From contig NZ_CP133267.1 of assembly GCF_030915465.1 (NCBI RefSeq), positions 682,001 to 746,000 of the forward strand: a DNA stretch of 64,000 nucleotides, read 5' to 3'. The position numbers and the translations under genes were made by a program. The notes under the pieces were generated by a model. The model made no database searches. It worked only from the letters and a program-made list of their open reading frames with translations, and was not told where the DNA came from. The DNA comes from Neobacillus sp. PS3-34 (GTDB taxonomy: Bacteria > Bacillota > Bacilli > Bacillales > Cytobacillaceae). Numbering within the stretch: the first letter of the stretch is position 1; every line of letters begins with the position of its first letter. Shown here one piece after another: positions 56,724-64,000 of this stretch.

Positions 56724-58058
56724 TTAGTACATGCTCATGTATTGCTCGCGTTCCCATGGATGAACTTGTGTGCGGAACATATCCCACTCAATTTCCTTCG
56801 CTTCAACGAAGTGTTCAAGGATATGCTCACCAAGTGCTGATACGATGACTTCATCCTTTTTAAGTTGGTCAAGTGCTTGAGCAAGTGTTGCTGGAAGATC
56901 GTCGATTCCTTCAGCTTCACGCTCTTCCTTGTTCATTACATAAATATTGCGGTCAACTGGAGCCGGAGGAGTTAATTTGTTTTTAATTCCATCAAGGCCC
57001 GCTTTTAATAATACAGCCATAGCTAGGTATGGATTTGCTGCTGGATCAACGCTTCGTACTTCCACACGTGTGCTTAGGCCGCGTGAAGCTGGAATACGAA
57101 TTAGCGGTGAACGGTTTCTTGCAGACCAAGCTACATAACAAGGTGCTTCATAGCCAGGTACAAGGCGTTTGTATGAGTTAACAGTCGGATTCGTTACCGC
57201 TGTAAATGCTGATGCGTGCTTAAGGATTCCCGCAATAAATTGGCGAGCTGTTTCACTTAATTCAAGTTCTGATGAAGTGTCATAAAATGCGTTTTCGCCA
57301 TTTCTAAATAAAGAAAGGTTGCAGTGCATTCCAGATCCGTTTACGCCGAACAATGGTTTTGGCATAAATGTCGCATGCAAGCCATGCTTACGGGCAATTG
57401 TTTTAACAACAAGCTTGAACGTTTGAATTTGGTCACATGCAGTTAATGCATCCGCATATTTAAAATCGATTTCGTGCTGTCCAGGAGCTACTTCATGGTG
57501 AGAAGCTTCGATTTCAAAGCCCATTTCTTCAAGCTCAAGCACGATATCACGGCGGCAGTTTTCACCAAGATCGGTTGGTGCCAAATCAAAGTATCCGCCT
57601 TTGTCATTCAATTCAAGAGTTGGTTCGCCTGCTTGATCCAATTTGAAAAGGAAAAATTCCGGTTCAGGTCCAAGATTGAAGTTTGTGAAGCCAAGCTCCT
57701 TCATTTCGTCTAAAAGACGGCGAAGGTTATTACGCGGATCCCCTTCAAATGGTTTACCTTCTGGAGTGTAGATGTCACAGATTAATCGTGCCACCTTGCC
57801 TTTTTCTGCTGTCCAAGGGAAAACCACCCATGTGTCAAGATCCGGATATAATAGCATATCTGATTCTTCAATACGTACAAAACCTTCGATGGAAGAACCA
57901 TCAAACATCATTTTATTATCAAGCGCCTTATCTAACTGACTGATAGGAATTTCCACGTTTTTGATGGTTCCTAAAATATCAGTGAACTGCAAACGAATAA
58001 ATTTAACGTTTTCTTCTTTAGCCAACCGTTTAATATCTTCTCTTGTAAACTTTGACAT
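56724..58058 (-). CDS. glnA: Glutamine synthetase, type I
   Basis: The 444-residue GS-I-alpha enzyme ligates ammonia to glutamate. Markers are the DGSSIEGF loop, [25 protein letters not shown] (metal and ammonia sites), [10 protein letters not shown], and [19 protein letters not shown] near the C-terminus. There is no adenylylation Tyr loop, as in Bacillus. ATG 58058 with AGGAGG is the start. It follows glnR and is feedback-linked to GlnR/TnrA. Confidence 0.95.
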   Translation of the reverse strand: MSKFTREDIKRLAKEENVKFIRLQFTDILGTIKNVEIPISQLDKALDNKMMFDGSSIEGFVRIEESDMLLYPDLDTWVVFPWTAEKGKVARLICDIYTPEGKPFEGDPRNNLRRLLDEMKELGFTNFNLGPEPEFFLFKLDQAGEPTLELNDKGGYFDLAPTDLGENCRRDIVLELEEMGFEIEASHHEVAPGQHEIDFKYADALTACDQIQTFKLVVKTIARKHGLHATFMPKPLFGVNGSGMHCNLSLFRNGENAFYDTSSELELSETARQFIAGILKHASAFTAVTNPTVNSYKRLVPGYEAPCYVAWSARNRSPLIRIPASRGLSTRVEVRSVDPAANPYLAMAVLLKAGLDGIKNKLTPPAPVDRNIYVMNKEEREAEGIDDLPATLAQALDQLKKDEVIVSALGEHILEHFVEAKEIEWDMFRTQVHPWEREQYMSMY

Positions 58059-58090
58059 TCTTTTCTTCCTCCTAATGTATAAGTTCGTTT

Positions 58091-58498
58091 TCATTTGAAA
58101 AATCGGGACATATCACCCTGACGCAGCGATGAACGGTTAAATCTGCCTGCCTGGAGTAATTCGCTCCGCAGCATTTTCCTCAACTCGTCATCGGTTAAAT
58201 CGCGCCTTGCTTTTTCTGCCTGTTTTTCAAGTTCCTCAGAAACAATCTGTTTTTGTTTAACAGAAAAGATTTCCTTGATCCCGGCCATATTGATGCCACG
58301 TTCAATGAGATCTTTGATTTCTAAGAGCCTGTCGATATCGTTTAAACTGAATAGCCTACGGTTTCCATCTGTTCTTGCGGGAGAAATCAACTGATGCTCT
58401 TCATAATACCGGATCTGCCTTGCAGTCAATTCAGTTAGCTGCATGACAATCCCGATGGGAAACAGTGGCATGGAACGGCGAATTTCATTACCTCCCAT
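58091..58498 (-). CDS. glnR: GlnR, MerR family nitrogen regulator
   Basis: A 135-residue MerR-type repressor. The winged helix includes [20 protein letters not shown], and the C-terminal tail ([20 protein letters not shown]) is the region that feedback-inhibited GlnA contacts. It represses the glnRA operon in nitrogen excess. Two matching operator boxes lie upstream. Confidence 0.95.
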   Translation of the reverse strand: MGGNEIRRSMPLFPIGIVMQLTELTARQIRYYEEHQLISPARTDGNRRLFSLNDIDRLLEIKDLIERGINMAGIKEIFSVKQKQIVSEELEKQAEKARRDLTDDELRKMLRSELLQAGRFNRSSLRQGDMSRFFK

Positions 58499-58530
58499 GA
58501 TTTCTCCTCCCTTTAGCTCTTTATAGGGCT

Positions 58531-58581
58531 ATTATATGGCATGTTAGATAATATGTCAAACCTATGTAAGGTTTTCTCACA
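58531..58581 (-). promoter_or_regulatory. glnRA promoter with two GlnR boxes
   Basis: On the minus strand TTGACA (58559-58554) and TATAAT (58536-58531) are 17 bases apart. TGTAAGGTTTTCTCACA at 58565-58581 matches TGTNAN7TNACA perfectly, and TGTTAGATAATATGTCA at 58542-58558 has one mismatch and covers the -35 region. This is the B. subtilis arrangement. Confidence 0.9.
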
Positions 58582-58631
58582 TGAAAATTTTTTAATGAAT
58601 TTGCCTAATCAAATATTTATTAAACAATAGC

Positions 58632-58662
58632 AAAAGAGGGCAATCTACACCGCCCTCCTTTA
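58632..58662 (-). terminator. Terminator after ynbB
   Basis: On the minus strand GGAGGGC and GCCCTCT pair across about 12 bases, with TTTTGC following, 85 bases after the stop. Confidence 0.55.
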
Positions 58663-58746
58663 TGTTCACCTAATTCAATTGGATTAAACCTTTTTCCGCT
58701 AAATGATTAAGAGCGATACATACCGCCATCTTTACATGGGAATATG

Positions 58747-59940
58747 TTAATCCCCCCTGAACATATGCAACAAACGGCGGCCGAGTTGGCCATCAGCCGT
58801 TAATTCAATGCTTGCACCCTGAATAAAAGTACCAGCGGCCATGATTACATCATCCTCGTAACCTGGCATATAGCTAGGATATGGCGTTACATGGGAATTG
58901 ATGGGCGACGCATATTGGATCGCCTGGCAAAAAGCGATCATTTTATCCCGGTCATCAAACTGGACGGACTGGATTAAGTCTGTTCTTTTTACATTCCATT
59001 TTGGAGAGGAATTCATCCCTAAACGTTCAAGCAGAGCTGCTGTAAACACAGCACCCTTCAATGCCTGCCCGACCACATGTGGGGCAAGGAAAAAGCCTTG
59101 ATACATTTCTTGGAGACTGTATAAGGATGCGCCTGCTTCTGCCCCTATGCCAGGTGAGGTCATTCTATATGAACAAGCTTCCACCCACTGTTTTTTTCCT
59201 ACTATATATCCACCTGTTTTCGCAATTCCGCCGCCAGGATTTTTAATTAGCGAACCAGCCATTAAATCGGCTCCCACATGGCATGGTTCCGTTTCTTCTA
59301 CAAACTCTCCATAGCAGTTATCAACGAACACTACGACATCACTTTTAATTTCTTTTACGAAACGGATCATCTCGCCGATTTCAGAGACGGTGAATGATGG
59401 TCGGGTTGCATATCCCTTCGAACGCTGTATGCCAATCATTTTTGTATTCGGTTTAATGGAGTTAGCGACTGCGTCCCAATCGATGCCGCCAGCTTCAGTT
59501 AACGAGACGCTATTATAGGAAATTCCAAATTCCTTTAGCGAGCCCACTCCATTCCCGCGGATCCCCACGATTTCTTCAAGCGTGTCATAGGGCTTGCCTG
59601 TGATATACAATAATTCATCACCAGGCCTTAATACACCGAACAACGCAATGGAGATGGCGTGTGTTCCGCTAATGATTTGCGGACGGACAAGTCCGGCTTC
59701 TCCGCCAAATACATCCGCATAAATAGATTCCAGTGTATCCCGGCCGATGTCATCATAGCCATATCCAGTTGATGGGATGAAATGCGAATCGCTTACCTTA
59801 TGCTTTTGAAAGCTGCTTAACACCCTAAATTGATTTACATCAATTTTTTCTTCTATTTCCTTATGTACTTCAGCAATTTGCTTTTCTGTTTCTTTGACGA
59901 TTGGCTGAAGCTGATTACCGTATGTTAACTGTTGAAACAT
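58747..59940 (-). CDS. ynbB: Methionine gamma-lyase family PLP protein YnbB
   Basis: A 397-residue fold-type I PLP protein of the methionine gamma-lyase/aluminium-resistance family. The Lys in GSLIKNPGGG is the likely PLP-binding residue, with VVVFVDNCYGEF and QIISGTHAISIALFG upstream. Substrate unknown. It lies 15 bases after hflX on the same strand, the conserved hflX-ynbB-glnR-glnA order. Confidence 0.85.
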   Translation of the reverse strand: MFQQLTYGNQLQPIVKETEKQIAEVHKEIEEKIDVNQFRVLSSFQKHKVSDSHFIPSTGYGYDDIGRDTLESIYADVFGGEAGLVRPQIISGTHAISIALFGVLRPGDELLYITGKPYDTLEEIVGIRGNGVGSLKEFGISYNSVSLTEAGGIDWDAVANSIKPNTKMIGIQRSKGYATRPSFTVSEIGEMIRFVKEIKSDVVVFVDNCYGEFVEETEPCHVGADLMAGSLIKNPGGGIAKTGGYIVGKKQWVEACSYRMTSPGIGAEAGASLYSLQEMYQGFFLAPHVVGQALKGAVFTAALLERLGMNSSPKWNVKRTDLIQSVQFDDRDKMIAFCQAIQYASPINSHVTPYPSYMPGYEDDVIMAAGTFIQGASIELTADGQLGRRLLHMFRGD

Positions 59941-59955
59941 GCTGTTACTCCTCTT

Positions 59956-61254
59956 CTAAACGGTGTATTTTTGCAGCTGTCCTGTAATCTGATGGTCTCT
60001 TAAGGAGAATCCTTTGCAAATATACAGCTGATGATCTTCATGGAATGATAGTTCGCGTAAAATCGTTTCATTTTTTAATTGTGATAAAAGTTTGCCCTCT
60101 GTCGAAGGAATTTGGACATTATACGGCTCCATCCCCTCGATGACCATTTCTTCCATCTTCTTTTTCAATGCACTCCTGTCCAACTCATCGTAAGCACTGA
60201 TGAATGCTGTCGGTGTTTTGGCAGTTGGGACAAAATCCGGGTGTAGTATATCCCTTTTGTTATATACGGTCAATTGCGGAATATCCTTGATATCGAGATC
60301 ATCCAACAGCTTGTTAACTGTTTTCTCATGATGGAAGTAATCCGGATTCGACATATCGACTACATGCAATAGAAGATCCGCTTCTTTTACTTCCTCCAGG
60401 GTTGATCGAAAGGCCGCGATCAATGTGGTCGGCAAATCCTGGATAAATCCAACTGTATCGGTTACTAAGGCCATAAAGCCACTTGGCAGGATAATCTTTC
60501 TTGTCATCGGGTCAAGCGTAGCAAACAGCTGATTTTCCTCATAGGAATCCGCTTCTGACAGTCGGTTGAAAAGGGTTGATTTTCCGGCATTTGTGTATCC
60601 AACAATTGCGACCTGAAATGCTTTATTTTTCTTCCGTCGCTCCCTGTACCGATCACGGTGATGAACAATAACATTTAACTGACCCTTAATATCATCAATT
60701 CTTTTTCTTATATGGCGGCGATCGGATTCAAGCTTTGTTTCTCCCGGCCCTCTCGTTCCAATCCCTGCCCCCAGCCTTGAAAGTGCAGTCCCCTGTCCGG
60801 CAAGGCGAGGAAGGAGGTACTGCAGCTGGGCAAGCTCAACCTGCAGCTTACCTTCTTTAGAACGCGCTCTCTGGGCAAAAATATCAAGGATCAGCTGCGT
60901 TCGGTCAATAATCCTCGCATCCAGCGCAGATCCCAGGTTTCTTTTTTGGCTGGGAGAAAGCTCATCATTAAAAATGACAATATCCGCTTCCAATTCCTCC
61001 ACTAATGCCTGAAGCTCTTCAACCTTCCCTTTTCCAATATACGTGGCAGGATGAACGCGTTCGCGCTTTTGTACGACGGAAATTAATGCTTCTCCCTTTG
61101 CAGTTTCGGTTAGGGAAACTAATTCTTCCATGGAATATTGAAAGCGTAAATCGTCGTTACTGGTCGTTTGGCACCCGACCAGAATCGCTTTTTCTAGAGT
61201 AGATTTCTGTTCCAAAGCAGTTCCTCTTTTCCGTTTTTTATCTTTTTTCATCAT
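59956..61254 (-). CDS. hflX: GTPase HflX
   Basis: A 432-residue ribosome-associated GTPase. The N-terminal HflX domain includes [13 protein letters not shown] and [13 protein letters not shown]. The middle has [13 protein letters not shown], and the G domain has G1 [11 protein letters not shown]3 DTVGFI and G4 NKRD. It splits stalled 70S ribosomes. The start has weak purine-rich sequence, and the two Met codons leave the exact start open by one residue. Confidence 0.93.
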   Translation of the reverse strand: MMKKDKKRKRGTALEQKSTLEKAILVGCQTTSNDDLRFQYSMEELVSLTETAKGEALISVVQKRERVHPATYIGKGKVEELQALVEELEADIVIFNDELSPSQKRNLGSALDARIIDRTQLILDIFAQRARSKEGKLQVELAQLQYLLPRLAGQGTALSRLGAGIGTRGPGETKLESDRRHIRKRIDDIKGQLNVIVHHRDRYRERRKKNKAFQVAIVGYTNAGKSTLFNRLSEADSYEENQLFATLDPMTRKIILPSGFMALVTDTVGFIQDLPTTLIAAFRSTLEEVKEADLLLHVVDMSNPDYFHHEKTVNKLLDDLDIKDIPQLTVYNKRDILHPDFVPTAKTPTAFISAYDELDRSALKKKMEEMVIEGMEPYNVQIPSTEGKLLSQLKNETILRELSFHEDHQLYICKGFSLRDHQITGQLQKYTV

Positions 61255-61434
61255 ACCAAAAAAAGCATTGATACTCTAATTTTTAAATTAAGTATGCCTT
61301 TTCACTATTTCGATAAGAAAAATATTGAAAATACGGGGCATCGTGGTAAAATCAATATGTTTGCGTGATTATTAATCGTCTAAACTTGCGGTTTCCGCGA
61401 TAGAAATATAACAACAGGGGAGAAACAGAACGAA

Positions 61435-62040
61435 ATGACATGGGAAGTTTTGAGTATGATCGGTACTGTTGCGTTTGCCGTCAGCGGCGCGATCGTCGCT
61501 ATGGAAGAAGAGTATGATATTTTAGGTGTCTACATCCTCGGGATTGTAACGGCTTTCGGAGGCGGTGCGATCAGGAATTTATTAATTGGAGTGCCTGTTT
61601 CTGCCCTATGGGAGCAGGGTTTATTTTTTCAAATTGCTTTGCTGTCGATGACCGCCGTTTTTTTATTTCCAAACAATTTGTTAAGGCACTGGCAAAGATG
61701 GGGAAATTTATTTGATGCCATCGGCCTTTCCGCCTTTGCAATCCAAGGTGCTTTATATGCTTCAAAAATGGGGCACCCGCTAAGCGCAGTCATTGTCGCA
61801 TCTGTGCTGACAGGTATTGGCGGAGGAATTATCCGGGATTTGCTGGCAGGACGTAAACCAATGGTATTAAAATCCGAGATTTATGCGGTATGGTCGATCA
61901 TAACTGGCGCTGCCATCGGATTAAAACTGACAACAACACCAATTGAGCTATATTCGTTGTTCGCGATTATTACAATTTTGCGTGTGCTTTCTTATACATT
62001 TGACTGGAAGCTTCCTATTAGAAGGCTGCGGGCTAATTAA
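61435..62040 (+). CDS. TRIC-family cation channel-like membrane protein
   Basis: A 201-residue protein with seven membrane spans in two UPF0126 repeats. The kinked glycine helices are VTAFGGGAIRNLL in the first repeat and LTGIGGGIIRDLLAG in the second, each with the conserved Arg-Asn/Asp pair. Prokaryotic TRIC proteins conduct K+ or Na+. It is divergent from hflX and ends at a strong two-way terminator. Confidence 0.9.
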   Translation: MTWEVLSMIGTVAFAVSGAIVAMEEEYDILGVYILGIVTAFGGGAIRNLLIGVPVSALWEQGLFFQIALLSMTAVFLFPNNLLRHWQRWGNLFDAIGLSAFAIQGALYASKMGHPLSAVIVASVLTGIGGGIIRDLLAGRKPMVLKSEIYAVWSIITGAAIGLKLTTTPIELYSLFAIITILRVLSYTFDWKLPIRRLRAN

Positions 62041-62067
62041 GCAGCGAAATAATAATACAATAAAAAC

Positions 62068-62106
62068 AAAAAAAGCTTGGATTAAGTGTAAATCCAAGCT
62101 TTTTTA
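62068..62106. terminator. Two-way terminator
   Basis: AAAAAGCTTGGATT and AATCCAAGCTTTTT pair perfectly around six bases between the convergent TRIC and GNAT genes. Confidence 0.9.
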
Positions 62107-62130
62107 TTTATGAATTCTATTCAGGATAAA

Positions 62131-62622
62131 TTAAATATATGTTTCATAGGATACTGCATATTCTCGAAAGCCGTTTCGTTCATATAATCTTTTAGCATGA
62201 TTATTCCAAGAATAAGCATGTAATTTAATTCTATTAATTCTTTTTTCTTTCATCCAATTTATTGTTTCATCAAATAATTTTTGTCCCATTCCAAGTCCTC
62301 TTGCTGTATCATCTAAAAACAGTTCATCAAATAGTCCCATCCTGCCTGTACCATTATCTGCTGTTTCATTTTCTTCAAATATTCTCCCTAAAGCATATCC
62401 TACCGGTTTACCTTCTAATTCTGCTATAAGAATTGAAGTATCTTCGTTTCTACTATCAAATGTTTCTTGTGCATTCCGTATTATTGAATTAATTACAGTT
62501 TCATAATTATCATATTTACATTCGCTGTTATGGTTATTTCGATTGAAGTTACTTAACTTAACTGCAAAATCAATAAAAATATCTCTATCACCATCTACTG
62601 CTTGTCTGATCTCTATTTTCAT
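62131..62622 (-). CDS. GNAT family N-acetyltransferase
   Basis: A 163-residue acyltransferase. Motif A is in LFLDDTARGLGMGQKLFDE (acetyl-CoA pyrophosphate loop RGLGMG), followed by INRIKLHAYSWNNHAKRLYERNGF, typical of motif B. Substrate unknown. The base composition is more AT-rich than hflX and glnA nearby, which could mean recent acquisition. Confidence 0.9.
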   Translation of the reverse strand: MKIEIRQAVDGDRDIFIDFAVKLSNFNRNNHNSECKYDNYETVINSIIRNAQETFDSRNEDTSILIAELEGKPVGYALGRIFEENETADNGTGRMGLFDELFLDDTARGLGMGQKLFDETINWMKEKRINRIKLHAYSWNNHAKRLYERNGFREYAVSYETYI

Positions 62623-62776
62623 GGACTTACCTCCAATTTAAGTACTTTCGTTAATTCTTATTTTAAGTAACTTTTTTTACAATCTCTATATCTTTTTAAC
62701 ATAAAATTACAATTACCTTTAAACTTTATTGCGTTTTCATTTTTCAAATGTGAACGATGGACAATATAAAAATAAG

Positions 62777-62803
62777 AGACCAAATCTCGATGCGATTTGG
62801 TCT
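62777..62803 (-). terminator. Terminator after the glutaredoxin gene
   Basis: GACCAAATC and GATTTGGTC form a perfect stem, and on the minus strand TCTTATTTTTAT follows. Confidence 0.75.
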
Positions 62804-62873
62804 GGTAAACTATTTATGGTGCTTCTCCATAAAAACGGTACTGCTAACTTTCACTAGGAAACCTTTTTGTCGC

Positions 62874-63104
62874 TTATTTTACTTTTGCCATTAATGCTTC
62901 TGGATCGCAGCCTAATACCCACTCGCCGTTTACCTTTGTTTGCGGCACGCCCATCTGGCCGGTTTCATCAACAAGCTTCCTTGCCGCCTCAGCATCCTGC
63001 TGGACATTTACTTCTTTAAAAGGCAGGCCTTGTGCCTCCAGGAAGTTTTTCATCATCGTGCAATATGGACAAGTATTCGTTGTATAGACAGTAATATCGT
63101 TCAT
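62874..63104 (-). CDS. Glutaredoxin-like protein
   Basis: A 76-residue thioredoxin-fold protein with active site TNTCPYCTMMKNFL (CPYC) near residue 12, cis-Pro loop GVPQTKVNG and the GCDPEAL end. It is likely a glutaredoxin or NrdH-like thiol carrier, possibly serving bacillithiol. It is a single gene. Confidence 0.9.
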   Translation of the reverse strand: MNDITVYTTNTCPYCTMMKNFLEAQGLPFKEVNVQQDAEAARKLVDETGQMGVPQTKVNGEWVLGCDPEALMAKVK

Positions 63105-63236
63105 TTTTCCACTCCTCGAATTATGTTCATGCTATCTTACTAAAACAGGGTGAAAAATGTCAATTCTACTGCCCATCAAAACTTTAAATAATTTCCAAAC
63201 CTTGAATTCCCCAAATCAATCAATTCGGAAAGCTTA

Positions 63237-63446
63237 TTATCCTTCATTTTTCCATTTCTTTCGCAGCCGATAAAAAAAAATAAATCCCGCAATTAAAGCC
63301 AGCAAGCTGATTGGCTCAACCGTTACCGAAAAATTGAACGTATTGCTCACTTTGACATCATTCTTTTGAGTTACCGGTCTTGTATTCTTTTTATCTCTCC
63401 TATCTTTCACTAGCATCCCTTCCTTTTCTGTCCCCTCCATACCCAT
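63237..63446 (-). CDS. Small single-span membrane protein
   Basis: A 69-residue product with a basic N-terminal half and one C-terminal span (ISLLALIAGFIFFYRL). ATG 63446 abuts the stop of the upstream gene, so the two are coupled. No family is recognised. Confidence 0.55.
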   Translation of the reverse strand: MGMEGTEKEGMLVKDRRDKKNTRPVTQKNDVKVSNTFNFSVTVEPISLLALIAGFIFFYRLRKKWKNEG

Positions 63447-63719
63447 CTACCTCTCTACTCTGGATTTATCCGTTTTTTTCAAGGTTTCCTGAATGCTGCT
63501 GTCCACATTTCTTTCCATATAGCCCATTCCTTTGTACTTCTTACCGCTGTATAAATCTATAAAGGTTCCGCAATGATTGCATTTTAATAACGAGGCATCA
63601 ATTTTTTTTGAACAGCCCGAGCATTTGATCTTTCTTGTAAAAGAAAAATGAATAATTAAACCAATCGTGCAAAAAATCGCGATTAATAACAGAATGAACA
63701 ACATCGCCAACCGTAACAT
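63447..63719 (-). CDS. Membrane-anchored zinc-ribbon protein
   Basis: A 90-residue protein with an N-terminal span (LAMLFILLLIAIFCTIGLII), then CSGCSKKIDASLLKCNHCG, a four-Cys zinc ribbon, and a charged tail. Function unknown. It forms a two-gene unit with the downstream single-span protein. Confidence 0.65.
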   Translation of the reverse strand: MLRLAMLFILLLIAIFCTIGLIIHFSFTRKIKCSGCSKKIDASLLKCNHCGTFIDLYSGKKYKGMGYMERNVDSSIQETLKKTDKSRVER

Positions 63720-63897
63720 AAGCTTCCTCCCGCCTTGCTATCCCGCTTTGTGTACACATATATTCTCGTTCACAATCGCTAATACCTTTTTTAAAGATTA
63801 TTTTTAAAAAAATTCCTGGCTTTAGGTACCTGAATGGGTTTACCACCCAAGCCAAGAAAATCCAATCCAGCCCAATAAAAAAAAGCCCAAGCCGGCA

Positions 63898-64000
63898 TTA
63901 ATCTTCCTCAAATACGAGATCAATGCTTCTAAGTGTCATTAATTCGTGGCGGTCATAGGTATTTTGCATCAGCAGTCTCATTGCCTGTGACCTGATGGAT
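63898..64000 (-). CDS. C-terminal end of an unidentified protein (runs off the window)
   Basis: The minus-strand frame reads SQAMRLLMQNTYDRHELMTL and ends SIDLVFEED at a stop at 63898. Only 33 residues are visible and I do not recognise them. The helix-like texture makes a real gene likely. Confidence 0.5.
   Translation of the reverse strand, partial: SIRSQAMRLLMQNTYDRHELMTLRSIDLVFEED

Overview
The window is low-GC Firmicute DNA from a spore-forming Bacillaceae, probably an environmental Bacillus-like genus (Neobacillus, Mesobacillus or Cytobacillus type; I cannot fix the species). The evidence is the lexA-yneA-yneB-ynzC-tkt-sirA-yneF block, ccdA-yneI-ccdC-yneK, and glnR-glnA next to ynbB-hflX, all in a B. 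subtilis-like arrangement. Sporulation genes (a Spo0E-type phosphatase, sirA and a spore-appendage-like protein), strong GGAGG ribosome binding sites and frequent TTG/GTG starts agree.

About 1-29.3 kb is an AT-rich accessory region. It opens with the N-terminal part of a RecD2-like helicase and a large HelD-like SF1 ATPase broken by one frameshift. A restriction/defence-type cassette follows: a PLD-SNF2-type helicase and an Eco57I-like N6-adenine methylase in one operon, with a divergent small protein carrying a PD-(D/E)XK-like signature. A segment of metabolic genes (M3 peptidase, two esterases, ATP-grasp enzyme, membrane protein) lies at 14.3-20.2 kb. Next comes an island of about 9 kb bounded on the right by an intact tRNA-Sec gene (29214-29310, minus) and on the left by a 64-bp direct copy of its 3' half (20344-20407). 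The island holds a small Myb-like gene, a possible modification-associated protein, a PIN-domain protein, a YkyB-like protein, small zinc proteins, remnants of a serine recombinase and of ATP-dependent DNA ligases, and three copies of a roughly 500-bp element with inverted ends. The left boundary is crowded with tRNA pieces (3' halves of tRNA-Sec and tRNA-Arg(CCU), 5' half of tRNA-Leu(CAA)). A further degenerate tRNA-Sec half lies inverted at 13.7 kb. The picture is of repeated integration at selC.

From 29.4 kb the core chromosome resumes: yneK, ccdC, yneI, ccdA and ynzD. The segment from 33 to 49 kb has no counterpart in the B. subtilis order that I recall. It carries phzF with a LysR regulator; a LacI-controlled sugar-acid cluster (hxlA, hxlB, LacI regulator, KDPG aldolase, MFS transporter, KDG kinase, TIM-barrel epimerase) with matching palindromic operators; an SDR; an SbsC-like secreted protein; a YjbR-type protein; a heterodimeric ABC exporter; and an Ena-like gene. 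The core then continues with yneF, sirA, tkt, ynzC, yneB, yneA and lexA, with three SOS boxes in the yneA-lexA gap. After an exact 52-bp tandem array come a DUF4257 gene, a His/Tyr/Gly-rich small protein, glnA-glnR with two GlnR boxes, ynbB, hflX, a TRIC-type channel, a GNAT protein, a glutaredoxin and small membrane genes.

At least nine single-base frameshifts, mostly one base missing from a short homopolymer, break otherwise conserved genes: the HelD-like gene, an esterase, the SbsC-like gene twice, the ABC pair three times, sirA and yneB. This pattern looks at least partly like sequencing error, so those genes may be intact in the organism.
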